From JAHQVI01 sp963727575 (GTDB taxonomy: Bacteria > Pseudomonadota > Alphaproteobacteria > Rhizobiales > Rhodomicrobiaceae), in assembly GCA_963727575.1 (NCBI GenBank), contig CAVSIA010000006.1, forward strand, positions 17,664 through 81,663: 64,000 bases of DNA, given 5' to 3'. Positions within the stretch are counted from its first letter, which is position 1. Each line of letters begins with the position of its first letter. The notes beneath the pieces are model-generated. The model searched no databases. It was not told the origin of the DNA and saw only the letters and a list, made by a program, of their open reading frames with translations. This document shows positions 9,779 to 19,181 of the stretch, in pieces. Position numbers and translations under genes: made by a program.

Positions 9779-10423
9779 GGCGTCGTTCAACAAGCTGCCT
9801 TCCGGACTGTGGCGCGCGCAGGTTCGTCGCCGTGGGCAGCAGGTTTCCAAATCATTTCGCCTTAAGGCTGAAGCCGAGGCCTGGGCCCGCGAGACCGAGA
9901 CCGCCGTCATTTCAGGCAAAAGCCCCAAGGCAGCGCGCACAAGCGAAAAGACAATTTTCGCCACCCTGATCGATCTGCATATCGACGATATGAGGGAAGT
10001 TGGCAAGGCTCCGCGGCGGAGCAAGCGTGAATCCCTTAAGAGTTGAGGCGCGACCTCGGCGATGTGGCACTGAAAAACCTGACGCGCGAACAGTTGATCG
10101 GCTTCGGCAAGGCGCGGGCGAGGGAAGGCGCAGGGCCGGTAACCGTTGGCATGGATATAGGATATATCCGCACGATCCTCGTCCACGCGACCGCCATTCA
10201 CGGCATCACGACGCCGACGGAGACAGTCATGCTGGCACGTGTGGCGGATTACGCCGATCTGTTGCTTACCATGCGCCAGAAAACGACGCTCGCCTTCTGC
10301 GATTTCATCAGCCTTGGCGACATATATTTCGGGCATTTTAAGGTCTGCGGGTCCTTCGCGATGGGTTCGAGTGAACATCGAAGGATCATGGCGCGCAAAC
10401 GATCTTATCTGATTGATGCATGA
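9779..10423 (+). pseudogene. tyrosine integrase N-terminal remnant
   Basis: The gene opens with a typical arm-binding segment (FNKLPSGLWRAQVRRRG) and a SAM-like core-binding domain (DLGDVALKNLTREQLIGFGK, YIRTILVHA). A one-base loss near 10040 shifts the frame between LKS and the following RRDLGD. After about residue 160 similarity stops, and the catalytic domain with Arg-His-Arg-Tyr is absent. It lies 140 bases from the dusA start and is divergent from it, matching the layout of islands inserted in dusA. It is therefore a relic of a lost or decayed integrative element. Confidence 0.75.
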
Positions 10424-10630
10424 TGATATTTCATGAAGTCGGCGCCGGACGCTCACGGCGGCGAGAGCGCCGAAGGGCGCCGGTTGCTGCGTCCGCGGAC
10501 GTTGATCGCCCCCCTTCGGTGATGCACACATGCCACACGGCGGCGCTGTGATATCTGCAAGACCGCCCAGTTCTTTTTTCATCCGGCCGCTATATGGGGT
10601 AGCATCCGGCGGGAACCGCCAAGCGCAGAC

Positions 10631-12271
10631 TTGGCTGAACACAGAAACAAGACCGGCGCCGTGCATTTTACCGCTTCCGACATCGTCGAATATGCCATCA
10701 TGGCGATCTACCTCATCGCCACTTTCGGCTTCGCGCTCTATTTCGGCCGCAAGCAGGGCCGCGACGACACCGCCGACTACTTCCTCGCCGGTCGCGCGCT
10801 GCCCTGGTACCTGATCGGCTTTTCCTTCTATGCGTCCAACATGTCGGGGGCGAGCTTCGTCGGCCTGATCGGGGCGTCCTACAGCCAGGGACTGACGGTC
10901 TTTCACTATGAGTGGACCGCGGCGCTGGTGCTCGTCCTGTTTGCCGGATTCGTGCTGCCGGTGTTCCTGCGCAACCGCCTCGCGACCGTGACCGAATATC
11001 TGGAGCTGAGGTTCGATCGCCGGACCCGGCTGGCCTATTCGCTGTTCACCCTGGCGACGCTGCTATTTATCGACATGGCCGGCGCGCTCTATGCCGGGGC
11101 CATCGTCATGCAGACCGGATTGCCGGTGCTCGACCTGTGGAGCGCCTGCATCCTGATCTCGCTGTTCGTCGGCGCCTATACGATCTTCGGCGGCTTGCGC
11201 GCCGTGGTGATCACCGACGCGCTTCAGGCGGTGGTGCTCATCGTCGGCGCCGCAGTGGTCGCGATCTACGGCCTTTACGCCGTCGGCGGATGGGGCGCGC
11301 TGACCGCGCAGCTCGATGCCCGCAGCCTGACGATGTTCCGGCCGGCGAGCGACGGCTTCCTGCCATGGCCTGGCATTGGCGGCGTCGTCATCCTCGGGCT
11401 CTATTACTGGACCTTCAACCAATATTTCGTTCAGCGGGCGCTGGCGGCAAGGTCCCTGGAGGACGGACGCAAAGGAGCGCTGTTCGCGGGCCTGCTGAAA
11501 GTGCCCAACCTGCTCTTGATGATCGTGCCCGGAATGGTCGCCGCCGTGCTCTATCCCGCACTCGGCAGTCCGGACAAGGCGTTTCCCACGCTCGCCTTCG
11601 AGCTGCTCCCCCTTGGCTTGCGCGGTATCGTGCTTGCGGCGATGCTCGCGGCGATCATGTCGAGCCTCGACAGCGCACTCAATGCGGGCGCTTCGCTCGT
11701 CACCCTCGATCTCGTCAAGCCGGCCTGGCCGAGGCTTAGCGAAGGCCGCCTTCTCCGCATCGGCCGGATCGTAACCGGCGCTCTCATGGTCACGGCCGCG
11801 CTTTACGCGCCGCTGATCGCGTCGTTCGGTTCGCTCTTCGAGTATTTTCAGTCGACGCTGGCGTATCTGGTGCCGCCGATCGTTGCGATCTATGTGGGCG
11901 GGCTGCTCAGTGCCCGGCTCGCACGCAGCAGCGCGTTCTGGACGCTGGTGATCATCGAGCCGTTGGCGGTCATCGCGTTTCTGACGAAGGAAGTCGCCGG
12001 GCTTTGGCCGCGTGTGGGCCTACCCGATATCCATTTCACCTATATGGCGATGATCATCTTTGCCGTCACGCTGGTGCTTCTGCATCTGATTACGGCTGCG
12101 ACCGGATCCAGGACAATGGCCGCCCGGATCGATAGCAGCGCGATCGCCAAGCTTGACGATGTCCGCCCCGACGATCGCAGCCACGTGGGAACGCTCTCCG
12201 ATTACCGTCTTTCAGCGACATTGCTGATGGCTGGCATCGGTTTGTTGCTGGCGATCCTGGCAAGCGTGTGA
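10631..12271 (+). CDS. SSS-family sodium:solute symporter (SGLT-like)
   Basis: This is an intact 546-residue membrane transporter of the SSS family. It shows the N-terminal signature DYFLAGRALPWYLIGFSFYASNMSG, about 13-14 hydrophobic helices, and the family motif GLRGIVLAAMLAAIMSSLDSALNAGASL. The pattern is closer to sugar or vitamin SGLT-like members than to the acetate-type permease at 5.3 kb. The listed start is TTG; a GTG at 10661 is also possible. The nearest plus-strand neighbours do not indicate a substrate. Confidence 0.85.
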   Translation: MAEHRNKTGAVHFTASDIVEYAIMAIYLIATFGFALYFGRKQGRDDTADYFLAGRALPWYLIGFSFYASNMSGASFVGLIGASYSQGLTVFHYEWTAALVLVLFAGFVLPVFLRNRLATVTEYLELRFDRRTRLAYSLFTLATLLFIDMAGALYAGAIVMQTGLPVLDLWSACILISLFVGAYTIFGGLRAVVITDALQAVVLIVGAAVVAIYGLYAVGGWGALTAQLDARSLTMFRPASDGFLPWPGIGGVVILGLYYWTFNQYFVQRALAARSLEDGRKGALFAGLLKVPNLLLMIVPGMVAAVLYPALGSPDKAFPTLAFELLPLGLRGIVLAAMLAAIMSSLDSALNAGASLVTLDLVKPAWPRLSEGRLLRIGRIVTGALMVTAALYAPLIASFGSLFEYFQSTLAYLVPPIVAIYVGGLLSARLARSSAFWTLVIIEPLAVIAFLTKEVAGLWPRVGLPDIHFTYMAMIIFAVTLVLLHLITAATGSRTMAARIDSSAIAKLDDVRPDDRSHVGTLSDYRLSATLLMAGIGLLLAILASV

Positions 12272-12341
12272 CAGCGGATCATTCTGCGGGCGGCACCCGA
12301 TTACAAGTCCCGCCCGATCGAGCCCAAAAGCTCGGCGATCC

Positions 12342-12635
12342 TTATGCGGATTTTTTGAAGAGACGGCCGATGACCTGGGAGAAGAACCCCGGACGCTTGG
12401 CCTTGACCGCTACAGCCGGCGTTTTTTGCACCGCGGTTTGCTCGTGCACCGCCGAAGCGGCGGGTACCGGGCGGAGCCGTTCGCTCTGGACCAGGACCGG
12501 CCCTGGCGCCATGCGTTTCGCCCGCAGGACGTCGGCTCGCGCTTCCTTGTCGCGCTCTGCCTGAAGATATGCACGGCGCTTGCCGCGTTCACGCTCTTTA
12601 CGGCTCCGTCCACCACGATCAAAACTTCTGCCCAT
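12342..12635 (-). CDS. small basic hypothetical protein
   Basis: This is a 97-residue, Arg/Lys-rich protein (GRSRKERERGKRRAYLQAERDKEARADVL) with a proline/valine linker and a C-terminal KRPGFFSQVIGRLFKKSA motif. I prefer the internal ATG giving MGRSFDRGG. I recognise no family. It converges on the symporter gene and may bind nucleic acid on charge grounds alone. Confidence 0.45.
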   Translation of the reverse strand: MGRSFDRGGRSRKERERGKRRAYLQAERDKEARADVLRAKRMAPGPVLVQSERLRPVPAASAVHEQTAVQKTPAVAVKAKRPGFFSQVIGRLFKKSA

Positions 12636-12786
12636 GGGGTCCACCCGTTTAGTTAGTAACGTTTCCTGACGCTGCCAGATTCGTGGCGTCATTGCAGCGA
12701 CAAATTAGGGTTTCCAATAGGCTGGTGTCGTGTCGGTAGCGGAGCCGCGCGATCCGGAGAACAGGACCGGTGCAGTCCACGCCCCG

Positions 12787-14028
12787 TCAGACGGGATCGA
12801 GGAAGAAGCGCGCCATCTCCGCGGATGCGTCGGGGCCGTCCGGATCGGTAAAGGAGCCGGCGCTCCGTCCACCCGACCATGCGTGGCCGGCTCCGTCGAT
12901 CAGCCAGTATTCGGCGGCGCGCCCGCCCGCCCGCGTTTCCACGACGCAGCGCGTATAGCTTCGGCCGTCCGGCGTGGTGCCGCGCTCGCTGCGTTGCGCG
13001 CTCGAAAGATGGGCGGCTCGGGCGGCGGCGAAGATGCGGTCGGCATTGGAGGGATGGACGGTCTGGTCCGCGCCGCCGTGGAAGATGATCATGCGGGGCG
13101 TGAGATCCGCGGCGGGACGTTCCGTCGGCGCGGGGGGCATGTCGAGCTGCCCGCGCATCGCCGCCAGCGCGGTCATCACGTCGTTCGCCGATGCGTAGGG
13201 CAGGCCGGAGTGAACGCCGACCGCTGCATAGAGGTCAGGATAGGTCTCGGCCATCACCGCCGCCATCGCGCCGCCGGCCGACAGACCCGCCACGAAAATC
13301 CGCTCGCGTTCGAGCCCGAAGCGATCGGCGATGGTCCGGGTCATCCCGGCAATGATCGCCGGCTCACCATCGCCGCGCCGCTGATCGCCGGGACGGAACC
13401 AGTTCCAGCAGGACGAGACGTTCTGCGCGCGGCCTTGTTCCGGGTAGGCAATCAGCAGGCCGTGTGTTTCGGCGAGCGCATTCATGTTGGTGCCCACAGC
13501 GAAATCGTCGGGGTCCTGCGTGCAGCCATGCAGCATCACGACGAGCCCGCGCGGCCTGCTCGGCAGGTCCGCCGGAATATAGAGCTTGTAGGCCCGCGTT
13601 CCCGCCGCGCAGGTGAAGGAGCGGTCCAGAAACTGTGCGCCCTCCGGTATGGTTGGCTGGGCGCGCGGCGTCTTGACCGGCATCCGCTCCTTGCCGGGCA
13701 GGATGGCGGGCAGACCGGATTCGCGGAGTTTGCGCAGCGTCTTCACCACTTCGCCCAGCGGCAATCTCAGCCGCATGGCAGCAGGGGACCGAACCGCATC
13801 GGGGTGAGCCCGCTCCAGCTCGACCGTCTCCGCATGCGGATCGATCAGGCGGGGCCTGGCCCTCTGTTGCGCCGGCGGCGGCGTGATGTCCGGGTGCGCC
13901 TCACCATCGCCGGCCTGCGGCGTCCGGCCGGCGAGCGCGGCCTGAATGACGTTCGTTGCTGCCGCGACGTCGTGGGCGCGGACATGCTCCAGCGCGCGGC
14001 GCATGGCCGCGGCGAAATCGATGTTCAT
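12787..14028 (-). CDS. PHB depolymerase family esterase
   Basis: This 413-residue alpha/beta hydrolase belongs to the PhaZ/LpqC-type esterase family (COG3509). It has the oxyanion motif VVMLHGCTQDPDDF, the nucleophile AGLSAGGAMA, an Asp in FHGGADQTVHPSNAD and the active-site His in GAGHAWSGG. The first 130 residues form a low-complexity cytosolic-looking extension with no signal peptide, as in proteobacterial homologues. Likely substrates are short polyester or acyl esters. It lies 27 bases downstream of the CopG-like gene on the same strand. Confidence 0.85.
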   Translation of the reverse strand: MNIDFAAAMRRALEHVRAHDVAAATNVIQAALAGRTPQAGDGEAHPDITPPPAQQRARPRLIDPHAETVELERAHPDAVRSPAAMRLRLPLGEVVKTLRKLRESGLPAILPGKERMPVKTPRAQPTIPEGAQFLDRSFTCAAGTRAYKLYIPADLPSRPRGLVVMLHGCTQDPDDFAVGTNMNALAETHGLLIAYPEQGRAQNVSSCWNWFRPGDQRRGDGEPAIIAGMTRTIADRFGLERERIFVAGLSAGGAMAAVMAETYPDLYAAVGVHSGLPYASANDVMTALAAMRGQLDMPPAPTERPAADLTPRMIIFHGGADQTVHPSNADRIFAAARAAHLSSAQRSERGTTPDGRSYTRCVVETRAGGRAAEYWLIDGAGHAWSGGRSAGSFTDPDGPDASAEMARFFLDPV

Positions 14029-14054
14029 CTGTCCTGTCCTTGTTTATGCCGGTG

Positions 14055-14474
14055 CTATCTGATCCGGCCGGCAAGCGCCGCCTTCACCTCGGCGCTCGCT
14101 TGCAGCGCACCGAGCACGGTGATCGATCCGATGGTCGCTGCGGCAAGCTCGGGCGTCACATCGGCCGCGATGCGCGCCAGCCCGACCACCTTGATGTGCA
14201 GCGTCTCGCCGGCCTTCCTGACCGTTTCGAGATCCGCACGGCTGTAGTCGCGCAGGCCCAATTCGAGCGTATGCCGGTCGATCGATTGCGAAACGGTGTC
14301 GGCATGCGTTGCGAGATGGTTCCGGATCGCCGTGCGGATGAAGTCGGTGCGGTTCGAATAAAACCCTTCCTGCACGAGCAGATCGACCCGGCCGAGATCG
14401 ACATAGCCGAGATTGATCGTGATCTTTTCGGACTCGCCGCCTCTTTCACGCAGCGGGTGAATGACGTTGGTCAT
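14055..14474 (-). CDS. CopG/ribbon-helix-helix family protein
   Basis: This 139-residue protein has a ribbon-helix-helix-like segment (KITINLGYVDLGRVDLLVQEGFYSNRTDFIRTAIRNHL), a pattern shared with CopG-family transcription factors. The C-terminal half (RKAGETLHIKVVGLARI, GSITVLGAL) is typical of a conserved alphaproteobacterial group. The ATG at 14474 is preferred because GGAG lies about 8 bases upstream; an earlier ATG adds six residues. It precedes the esterase gene and may regulate it or itself. Confidence 0.7.
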   Translation of the reverse strand: MTNVIHPLRERGGESEKITINLGYVDLGRVDLLVQEGFYSNRTDFIRTAIRNHLATHADTVSQSIDRHTLELGLRDYSRADLETVRKAGETLHIKVVGLARIAADVTPELAAATIGSITVLGALQASAEVKAALAGRIR

Positions 14475-14587
14475 CGTGTTTTCTCCATCCATGTGGATGG
14501 TATTTGGATGGTTGGAAGCTGGACCGCAAGATGCGTCGTGAAAAAAATCGTGCGCCCGACAGCGGGATCGTGCCGGCGAGCCGAAAA

Positions 14588-15805
14588 CTATTTCGCTTCC
14601 GCCTTGCGGTCGGCGACCTGGACGTCGTCGCCAAGCCGGTCGCTCGGATAGAGGATTGCCACGTCGTTTTCGCTAAGCCCCTTCGCCACATGCGCCCACT
14701 CGAAATTTCGCTCGGCCAGTTCAAGCTGGACCAGCCGCGCCCGGTCGCCCTGCCGGACGAATGCGGCCCAGCGATCGCCGTGACGAAACAGGGCGCTCAT
14801 CGGCGCGCGCACGACGTTCGTCGCCTCCTCGACGACGATCTTGGCAATCACGCGGTAGTCGTGGCCGAGCCGCTCCCAGCGATCCGGCGGGTCGGTCAGG
14901 TCCAGACGCACTTTGACCCGCTGCTCCTCGATACCGAGCGAGGAGACCTTGGTATAGCCGGCGCGGTCGATACGGCGGACGCGTGCGTTAAGCGGCGGCC
15001 CGCCCCAGGCTTCGATGCTGGCGCGCGCGCCGACATGCACCCGAACGGCGTCGCGGGACAGAAGCTCGACGATGATCTCCAGATCGTGCGCATTGCCGAT
15101 CTCCAGAAGCGGCGCGCCTGCGGCAACGACCGCCTCGCTCTCGTTCTGAATGGTCAGAACAACGCCGTCCTCCGGCGCTGGAACGTTGAAACAGCATCGG
15201 CCGTTGGCAGACGAATATGTCGTTGGCGGCTCCAGCAAAGACGCCTTGGCCCGCTCCAGCTCTTTTTCCCGCAAATCGACTTCGGCCCTGGCGCTGTCCT
15301 CAGCGGCGATCCTCGCCTCCGCCTCCATGCGGGTCTGGTCGACCGTGCGTTCGGAAATCGTGGCGCCGAGGCGAAGGTGTTCCATCCGGGACAGTTCCTT
15401 GCGCCAGAACTGAGTCTCGCTCGTCGCCCGCTCACGGTTCGCCTGAGCCAGCTTCAGCGCCGCCTCGGCCGCCTTGACGCTGGCCTCCCCCATCTGCACG
15501 CTGCGCGCATCGAGGAAGCTCGGCACCATCGGCACGATCGAGGCCACCACGGTCTGGTCCTTGACGACCTTGTCGCCGACCTCGACCGGCGAACGCTGGA
15601 CCGTGCCCGCGATCGGGGAGGAGATGCGGTAGACCTCCTTGACCTGCGAGATGCCTTCGTCCTCCACGGTGACGATGACGTCGCCGCGGTCGATGACCGC
15701 GGTATCGACGGGCACCGGATCGGGCCAGAACCCGTAGGCGACGACGACCGCCGCGCCCAGTGCAAGTGCCGCCCACCCCAGGCGCTTGCGCCAAAGCTGT
15801 TTCAT
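14588..15805 (-). CDS. HlyD-family periplasmic adaptor (efflux)
   Basis: This 405-residue membrane-fusion protein has a short cytoplasmic end, one N-terminal membrane helix (LGWAALALGAAVVVAYGFW), a biotinyl-lipoyl-like half (GDVIVTVEDEG, ISSPIAGTV), an alpha hairpin (coiled segment about 95-200) and a returning lipoyl/beta-barrel part (APEDGVVL). I use the ATG at 15805; a longer start would overlap the permease gene. It is the third gene of the ATPase-permease-adaptor operon, so it probably bridges the inner-membrane FtsX-like permease to an outer-membrane channel not encoded here. Confidence 0.85.
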   Translation of the reverse strand: MKQLWRKRLGWAALALGAAVVVAYGFWPDPVPVDTAVIDRGDVIVTVEDEGISQVKEVYRISSPIAGTVQRSPVEVGDKVVKDQTVVASIVPMVPSFLDARSVQMGEASVKAAEAALKLAQANRERATSETQFWRKELSRMEHLRLGATISERTVDQTRMEAEARIAAEDSARAEVDLREKELERAKASLLEPPTTYSSANGRCCFNVPAPEDGVVLTIQNESEAVVAAGAPLLEIGNAHDLEIIVELLSRDAVRVHVGARASIEAWGGPPLNARVRRIDRAGYTKVSSLGIEEQRVKVRLDLTDPPDRWERLGHDYRVIAKIVVEEATNVVRAPMSALFRHGDRWAAFVRQGDRARLVQLELAERNFEWAHVAKGLSENDVAILYPSDRLGDDVQVADRKAEAK

Positions 15806-15807
15806 CT

Positions 15808-18192
15808 TCACTCCCGTGTCTTCAGGACGGCGATCAGGTCCATGCGCGCGATCCGCCAATGCAGGATCACAGCCGAGGCGACGGTCGAGAGGATCGCGAC
15901 CACCGCCGATCTTGCGAAAGTATCCCGGTTGACGATCAGCGGGACGCGGTAGAGGTCCGTCTCCATGCCGCTCGCCACAAGCCCGGCCAGCGCGTAGCCC
16001 ATGAGCCAGCCGACCGGGATAGCGATCGCAAGCAGCACGATGACCTCTCCGAAAAGAATGACCATCACCTCGCGCCGGGTGAAGCCGAGGATGCGCAGAC
16101 TGGCAAGCTCCCTGCCGCGCTCGGAGAGCTGGATGCGCACGCTGTTGTAGACCACGCCGAAAGCGATCGTCGCCGACAGGGCGATGTAGACGATGGTCAT
16201 CCGGCTGATATTCTCGGCGAGCGTTTCGCGGAAGGACTTGACCGACTGCCTCAGCAGCGCAATCGAGGCGATGGCCGGCGTCTCCTTGACCGAGGCGTAA
16301 AGCTCGGGCAGCGCCTTGTTGTCGACCTTGAGGTTGGCGCCGGAGATCGCCTGTCCGTCGGCCATCAGATGATTGAGCGCCGCCAGATCGATATGCGCCG
16401 ACAGACCGAGATAACCCTGCACGATCCCGGTGACGGGCAGCGTGACGGTTCCGCGCCGGCCGCTCTTGAATTCGACGCGCACCGCCTCGCCGAGCCTCAC
16501 CGCCAGGATTTCGGCCAGCTTGTCAGAAAGCACGAGCCCGACATCGGGCAGCGCCATGGGCTGGAGACGCCGGTCGAGGAGCTGAGTAAGCTGCGCCTTC
16601 TGCGGCAGGCCGGTGAGGGAGACGCGCTTCTCCCTGATGCCGTGGCGCAGGGTCACCGGAACGATCCGATAGACCTCGGACTGGAGGACGCCGGGAAGCC
16701 GGGCAACGTCGTAGCGGGCGCGGCCGTTTTTGATCTCATTGAAATTCAGCGCGACATCCTGGCGGTTGGTCTGAGTGAAGGTTACGTCGATCATGAAATC
16801 GATGGCGTCGAGGCTGAAGAACGAGACGATCAACAATGCGACCGAGGCGGCAATGCCGATCATCGTCAGACCGCTGCGGAGCGGAAAGCGGATCAGATGC
16901 CGGCCGATCATGAGCGTCGATTGCGGCACGCGGCGCGTGAGCCCCGCGCGGCTGAGCCAGCTCTTCTTGTAGCGGGTCGGCGCGGGCGGCTGCATGGCGA
17001 CGGCGGGCGGTAGGGCAACCACGGTCCGCACGGCCTGGACGGCGCCGAGCAGCGCACCGCCAAGGCTTATGAGGCCGCCGAGCAGGTAATATTTGACCGG
17101 CAGGAGAAAGACGAGAAAGGGAAAATGGTAGAAGTCCGCGTAAAGCCGGGTGAGCCCCCTGCCGAGCCAGGAGCCGGCCACGAAGCCGATCAGAACGCCG
17201 ATGACCGCGATCAGGCAAACGAATTTGATATAGTAGAAGCCGACCGCGCGCGATGAATAGCCGAGCGCCTTGAGCAGCCCGATCTGCTCGCGTTCCAGCG
17301 TGATCAGCCGTGACAGCGTCATGTTGAGGAGAAAGACCGAAACGGCGAGAAAGATCGGCGGGATGATCAGCGCCATCGCGGCAAGCTGCTGAAGCTCGGC
17401 GTCGAGAAAGGCGTGGGACTGCTGGTCCTTGCGCAGATAGGCGTCCTGGCCGCCGTAAGGTTCGAGAATCCGGTCGAGCCGCGCCATGACGTCTTGCGGC
17501 ACCGTCCCGTTGAGGAACTTGAGGCTCACATCGTTGAATGCGCCGTCGAGGTCGAGCATGGCCGCGGCGGCCCGGTAGCGCATCCAGAGAATGCCGGTCC
17601 GCCGGTCGTCGGGGACGATGTCGCCCGGGCCAAGCGTGTAGATGAACTCCGGGGACAGCACGACGCCGACAATGAGAAGATCGCGCTTGCGCCCGTTGAT
17701 GATCGCGCTCAGCCGGTCGCCGGGGCGGAATTTGTGAGCCGTGGCAAAGGCTTCGTTGACCGCGACTTCCTGCGTGGCGAGCGGCTCCGGCAGCCTGCCC
17801 TCCCGGAGATAGAGGCGGTTGAGCCGTGGATCATGTGTGTCGGGGATAGAGATCAGCCTGCCGGTCGCCGGCTCGGTCATCCCCGCAATATCGAGGAGCA
17901 CGGGAAAGACGACGCGGGTCTCCACGTCGGCGACGCCGGGGATGTGGGCGATGGCGTCCTGCAGATAGTTGGGCACGCGCTTTGCCGAGGCGAAGACATC
18001 GGCGAAACGATAACGCTCGTAATAGGTCCGCCGGGTTTCTTCCAGCGAGCCGGATGCGCCGAGCGACAGGATGAGCGTCGCCACGCCCGATGCGATGACC
18101 AGCGCGATGGCCAGCGCCTGGCCGCGAATGTGCCAGAGATCGCGAAGCAGCTTGCGGTTCAATATCGAGAGGGTGAGGAATGTCCCGCGCAT
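15808..18192 (-). CDS. FtsX-like ABC transporter permease
   Basis: This 794-residue inner-membrane protein has one N-terminal helix (ALAIALVIASGVATLILSLGA), a large periplasmic domain, then two FtsX-type blocks. Each block ends in three helices (around residues 280-390 and 670-790), including YSSRAVGFYYIKFV and FTRREVMVILFGEVIVLLAIAIPVGWLMGYALAGLV. The double-block layout fits the MacB-like/DevC-like export permeases rather than importers. It ends 3 bases before the adaptor start and follows the ATPase by 7 bases, so the three genes form one unit. Confidence 0.88.
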   Translation of the reverse strand: MRGTFLTLSILNRKLLRDLWHIRGQALAIALVIASGVATLILSLGASGSLEETRRTYYERYRFADVFASAKRVPNYLQDAIAHIPGVADVETRVVFPVLLDIAGMTEPATGRLISIPDTHDPRLNRLYLREGRLPEPLATQEVAVNEAFATAHKFRPGDRLSAIINGRKRDLLIVGVVLSPEFIYTLGPGDIVPDDRRTGILWMRYRAAAAMLDLDGAFNDVSLKFLNGTVPQDVMARLDRILEPYGGQDAYLRKDQQSHAFLDAELQQLAAMALIIPPIFLAVSVFLLNMTLSRLITLEREQIGLLKALGYSSRAVGFYYIKFVCLIAVIGVLIGFVAGSWLGRGLTRLYADFYHFPFLVFLLPVKYYLLGGLISLGGALLGAVQAVRTVVALPPAVAMQPPAPTRYKKSWLSRAGLTRRVPQSTLMIGRHLIRFPLRSGLTMIGIAASVALLIVSFFSLDAIDFMIDVTFTQTNRQDVALNFNEIKNGRARYDVARLPGVLQSEVYRIVPVTLRHGIREKRVSLTGLPQKAQLTQLLDRRLQPMALPDVGLVLSDKLAEILAVRLGEAVRVEFKSGRRGTVTLPVTGIVQGYLGLSAHIDLAALNHLMADGQAISGANLKVDNKALPELYASVKETPAIASIALLRQSVKSFRETLAENISRMTIVYIALSATIAFGVVYNSVRIQLSERGRELASLRILGFTRREVMVILFGEVIVLLAIAIPVGWLMGYALAGLVASGMETDLYRVPLIVNRDTFARSAVVAILSTVASAVILHWRIARMDLIAVLKTRE

Positions 18193-18199
18193 CGCCGCC

Positions 18200-18943
18200 T
18201 CACCACCTTAGATCCGCTGGCGCAACCTTATGCGCGATCTCCTCGACGGTTGTGATCTGACCGTCGCGGAAATGGATGACCCGGTCGGCGACGTCCTTGA
18301 TGGCGACGTTATGCGTGATCAGCGCGGTCGTCGTGCCAAGCCGCTGGTTGACGCCGACGAGCGCCTCGATGACGAGAATGCCGGTTTTGGAATCCAGCGC
18401 GCCGGTCGGCTCGTCGCAGAGCAGGACCTTGGGCTTCTTGACGATCGCTCGGGCAATGGCGACGCGCTGCTGTTCGCCGCCCGACAGCTCGGCGGGAAAA
18501 TGATCCATGCGCTCGGTCAGGCCGACGAGATCCAGAGCCTCTTCGGGCCGCATCGGGTCCTCGGCGATCTCCGTGACCAGGGCAACGTTCTCCAGCGCAG
18601 TCAGGCTGGGGATCAGATTGTAGAACTGAAAAACGAAGCCGACGCAGGTGCGCCGGTATTCGGTGAGGCCGGCATCGTCCAGCGCGTTCAGCGATTGCCC
18701 GTCGAAGCTGACGTCTCCCGAGGTCGGGATGTCGAGGCCGCCGAGGATGTTGAGGAATGTCGACTTGCCGGACCCGGACGGACCGAGCAGCACCGAGATC
18801 TGCCCGGCATAAAGGTCGACCGACACCCCGCGCAGCGCGTGCACCTCGCTGGCGCCGGCGCCATAGGTCTTGGTGATGTCGCGCGCGGAGAATACCGTCG
18901 TCCTGGCCGGCATCTGCGCATCCGCTGATGGCGCGTCCACCAT
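18200..18943 (-). CDS. ABC transporter ATP-binding protein (MacB/LolD type)
   Basis: This 247-residue ATPase has Walker A LLGPSGSGKSTFLN, the Q-loop in FVFQFYNLIPSLTALENV, signature LSGGEQQRVAIARAIV, Walker B VLLCDEPTGALD and the H-switch ITHN. The FYNL and GALD forms are characteristic of the LolD/MacB export group. It opens the operon followed by the FtsX-like permease and HlyD-like adaptor, indicating tripartite export. No substrate can be assigned from the sequence. Confidence 0.92.
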   Translation of the reverse strand: MVDAPSADAQMPARTTVFSARDITKTYGAGASEVHALRGVSVDLYAGQISVLLGPSGSGKSTFLNILGGLDIPTSGDVSFDGQSLNALDDAGLTEYRRTCVGFVFQFYNLIPSLTALENVALVTEIAEDPMRPEEALDLVGLTERMDHFPAELSGGEQQRVAIARAIVKKPKVLLCDEPTGALDSKTGILVIEALVGVNQRLGTTTALITHNVAIKDVADRVIHFRDGQITTVEEIAHKVAPADLRW

Positions 18944-19181
18944 CGTTCAGCGCGCCGGAACGCCGGATGTCAGGCGATCTTTGCTACGCTGTGCAATCAT
19001 TGATCCGCTGACGGCTTGGAAAATCGGAACGACGTCTAGAGGCTGGGGCAGGCTAGCTTTGCTCATGTGCGGGCGCCTTGACCGACATCAATGACGGCGG
19101 CGATGCGCGGTCCGCGCCTTGGCGAAGGTGCCCGCTCAGCATGCCGCTGTTATGGTCCGGAGCCGGCCCGGAAGCAAGTGG

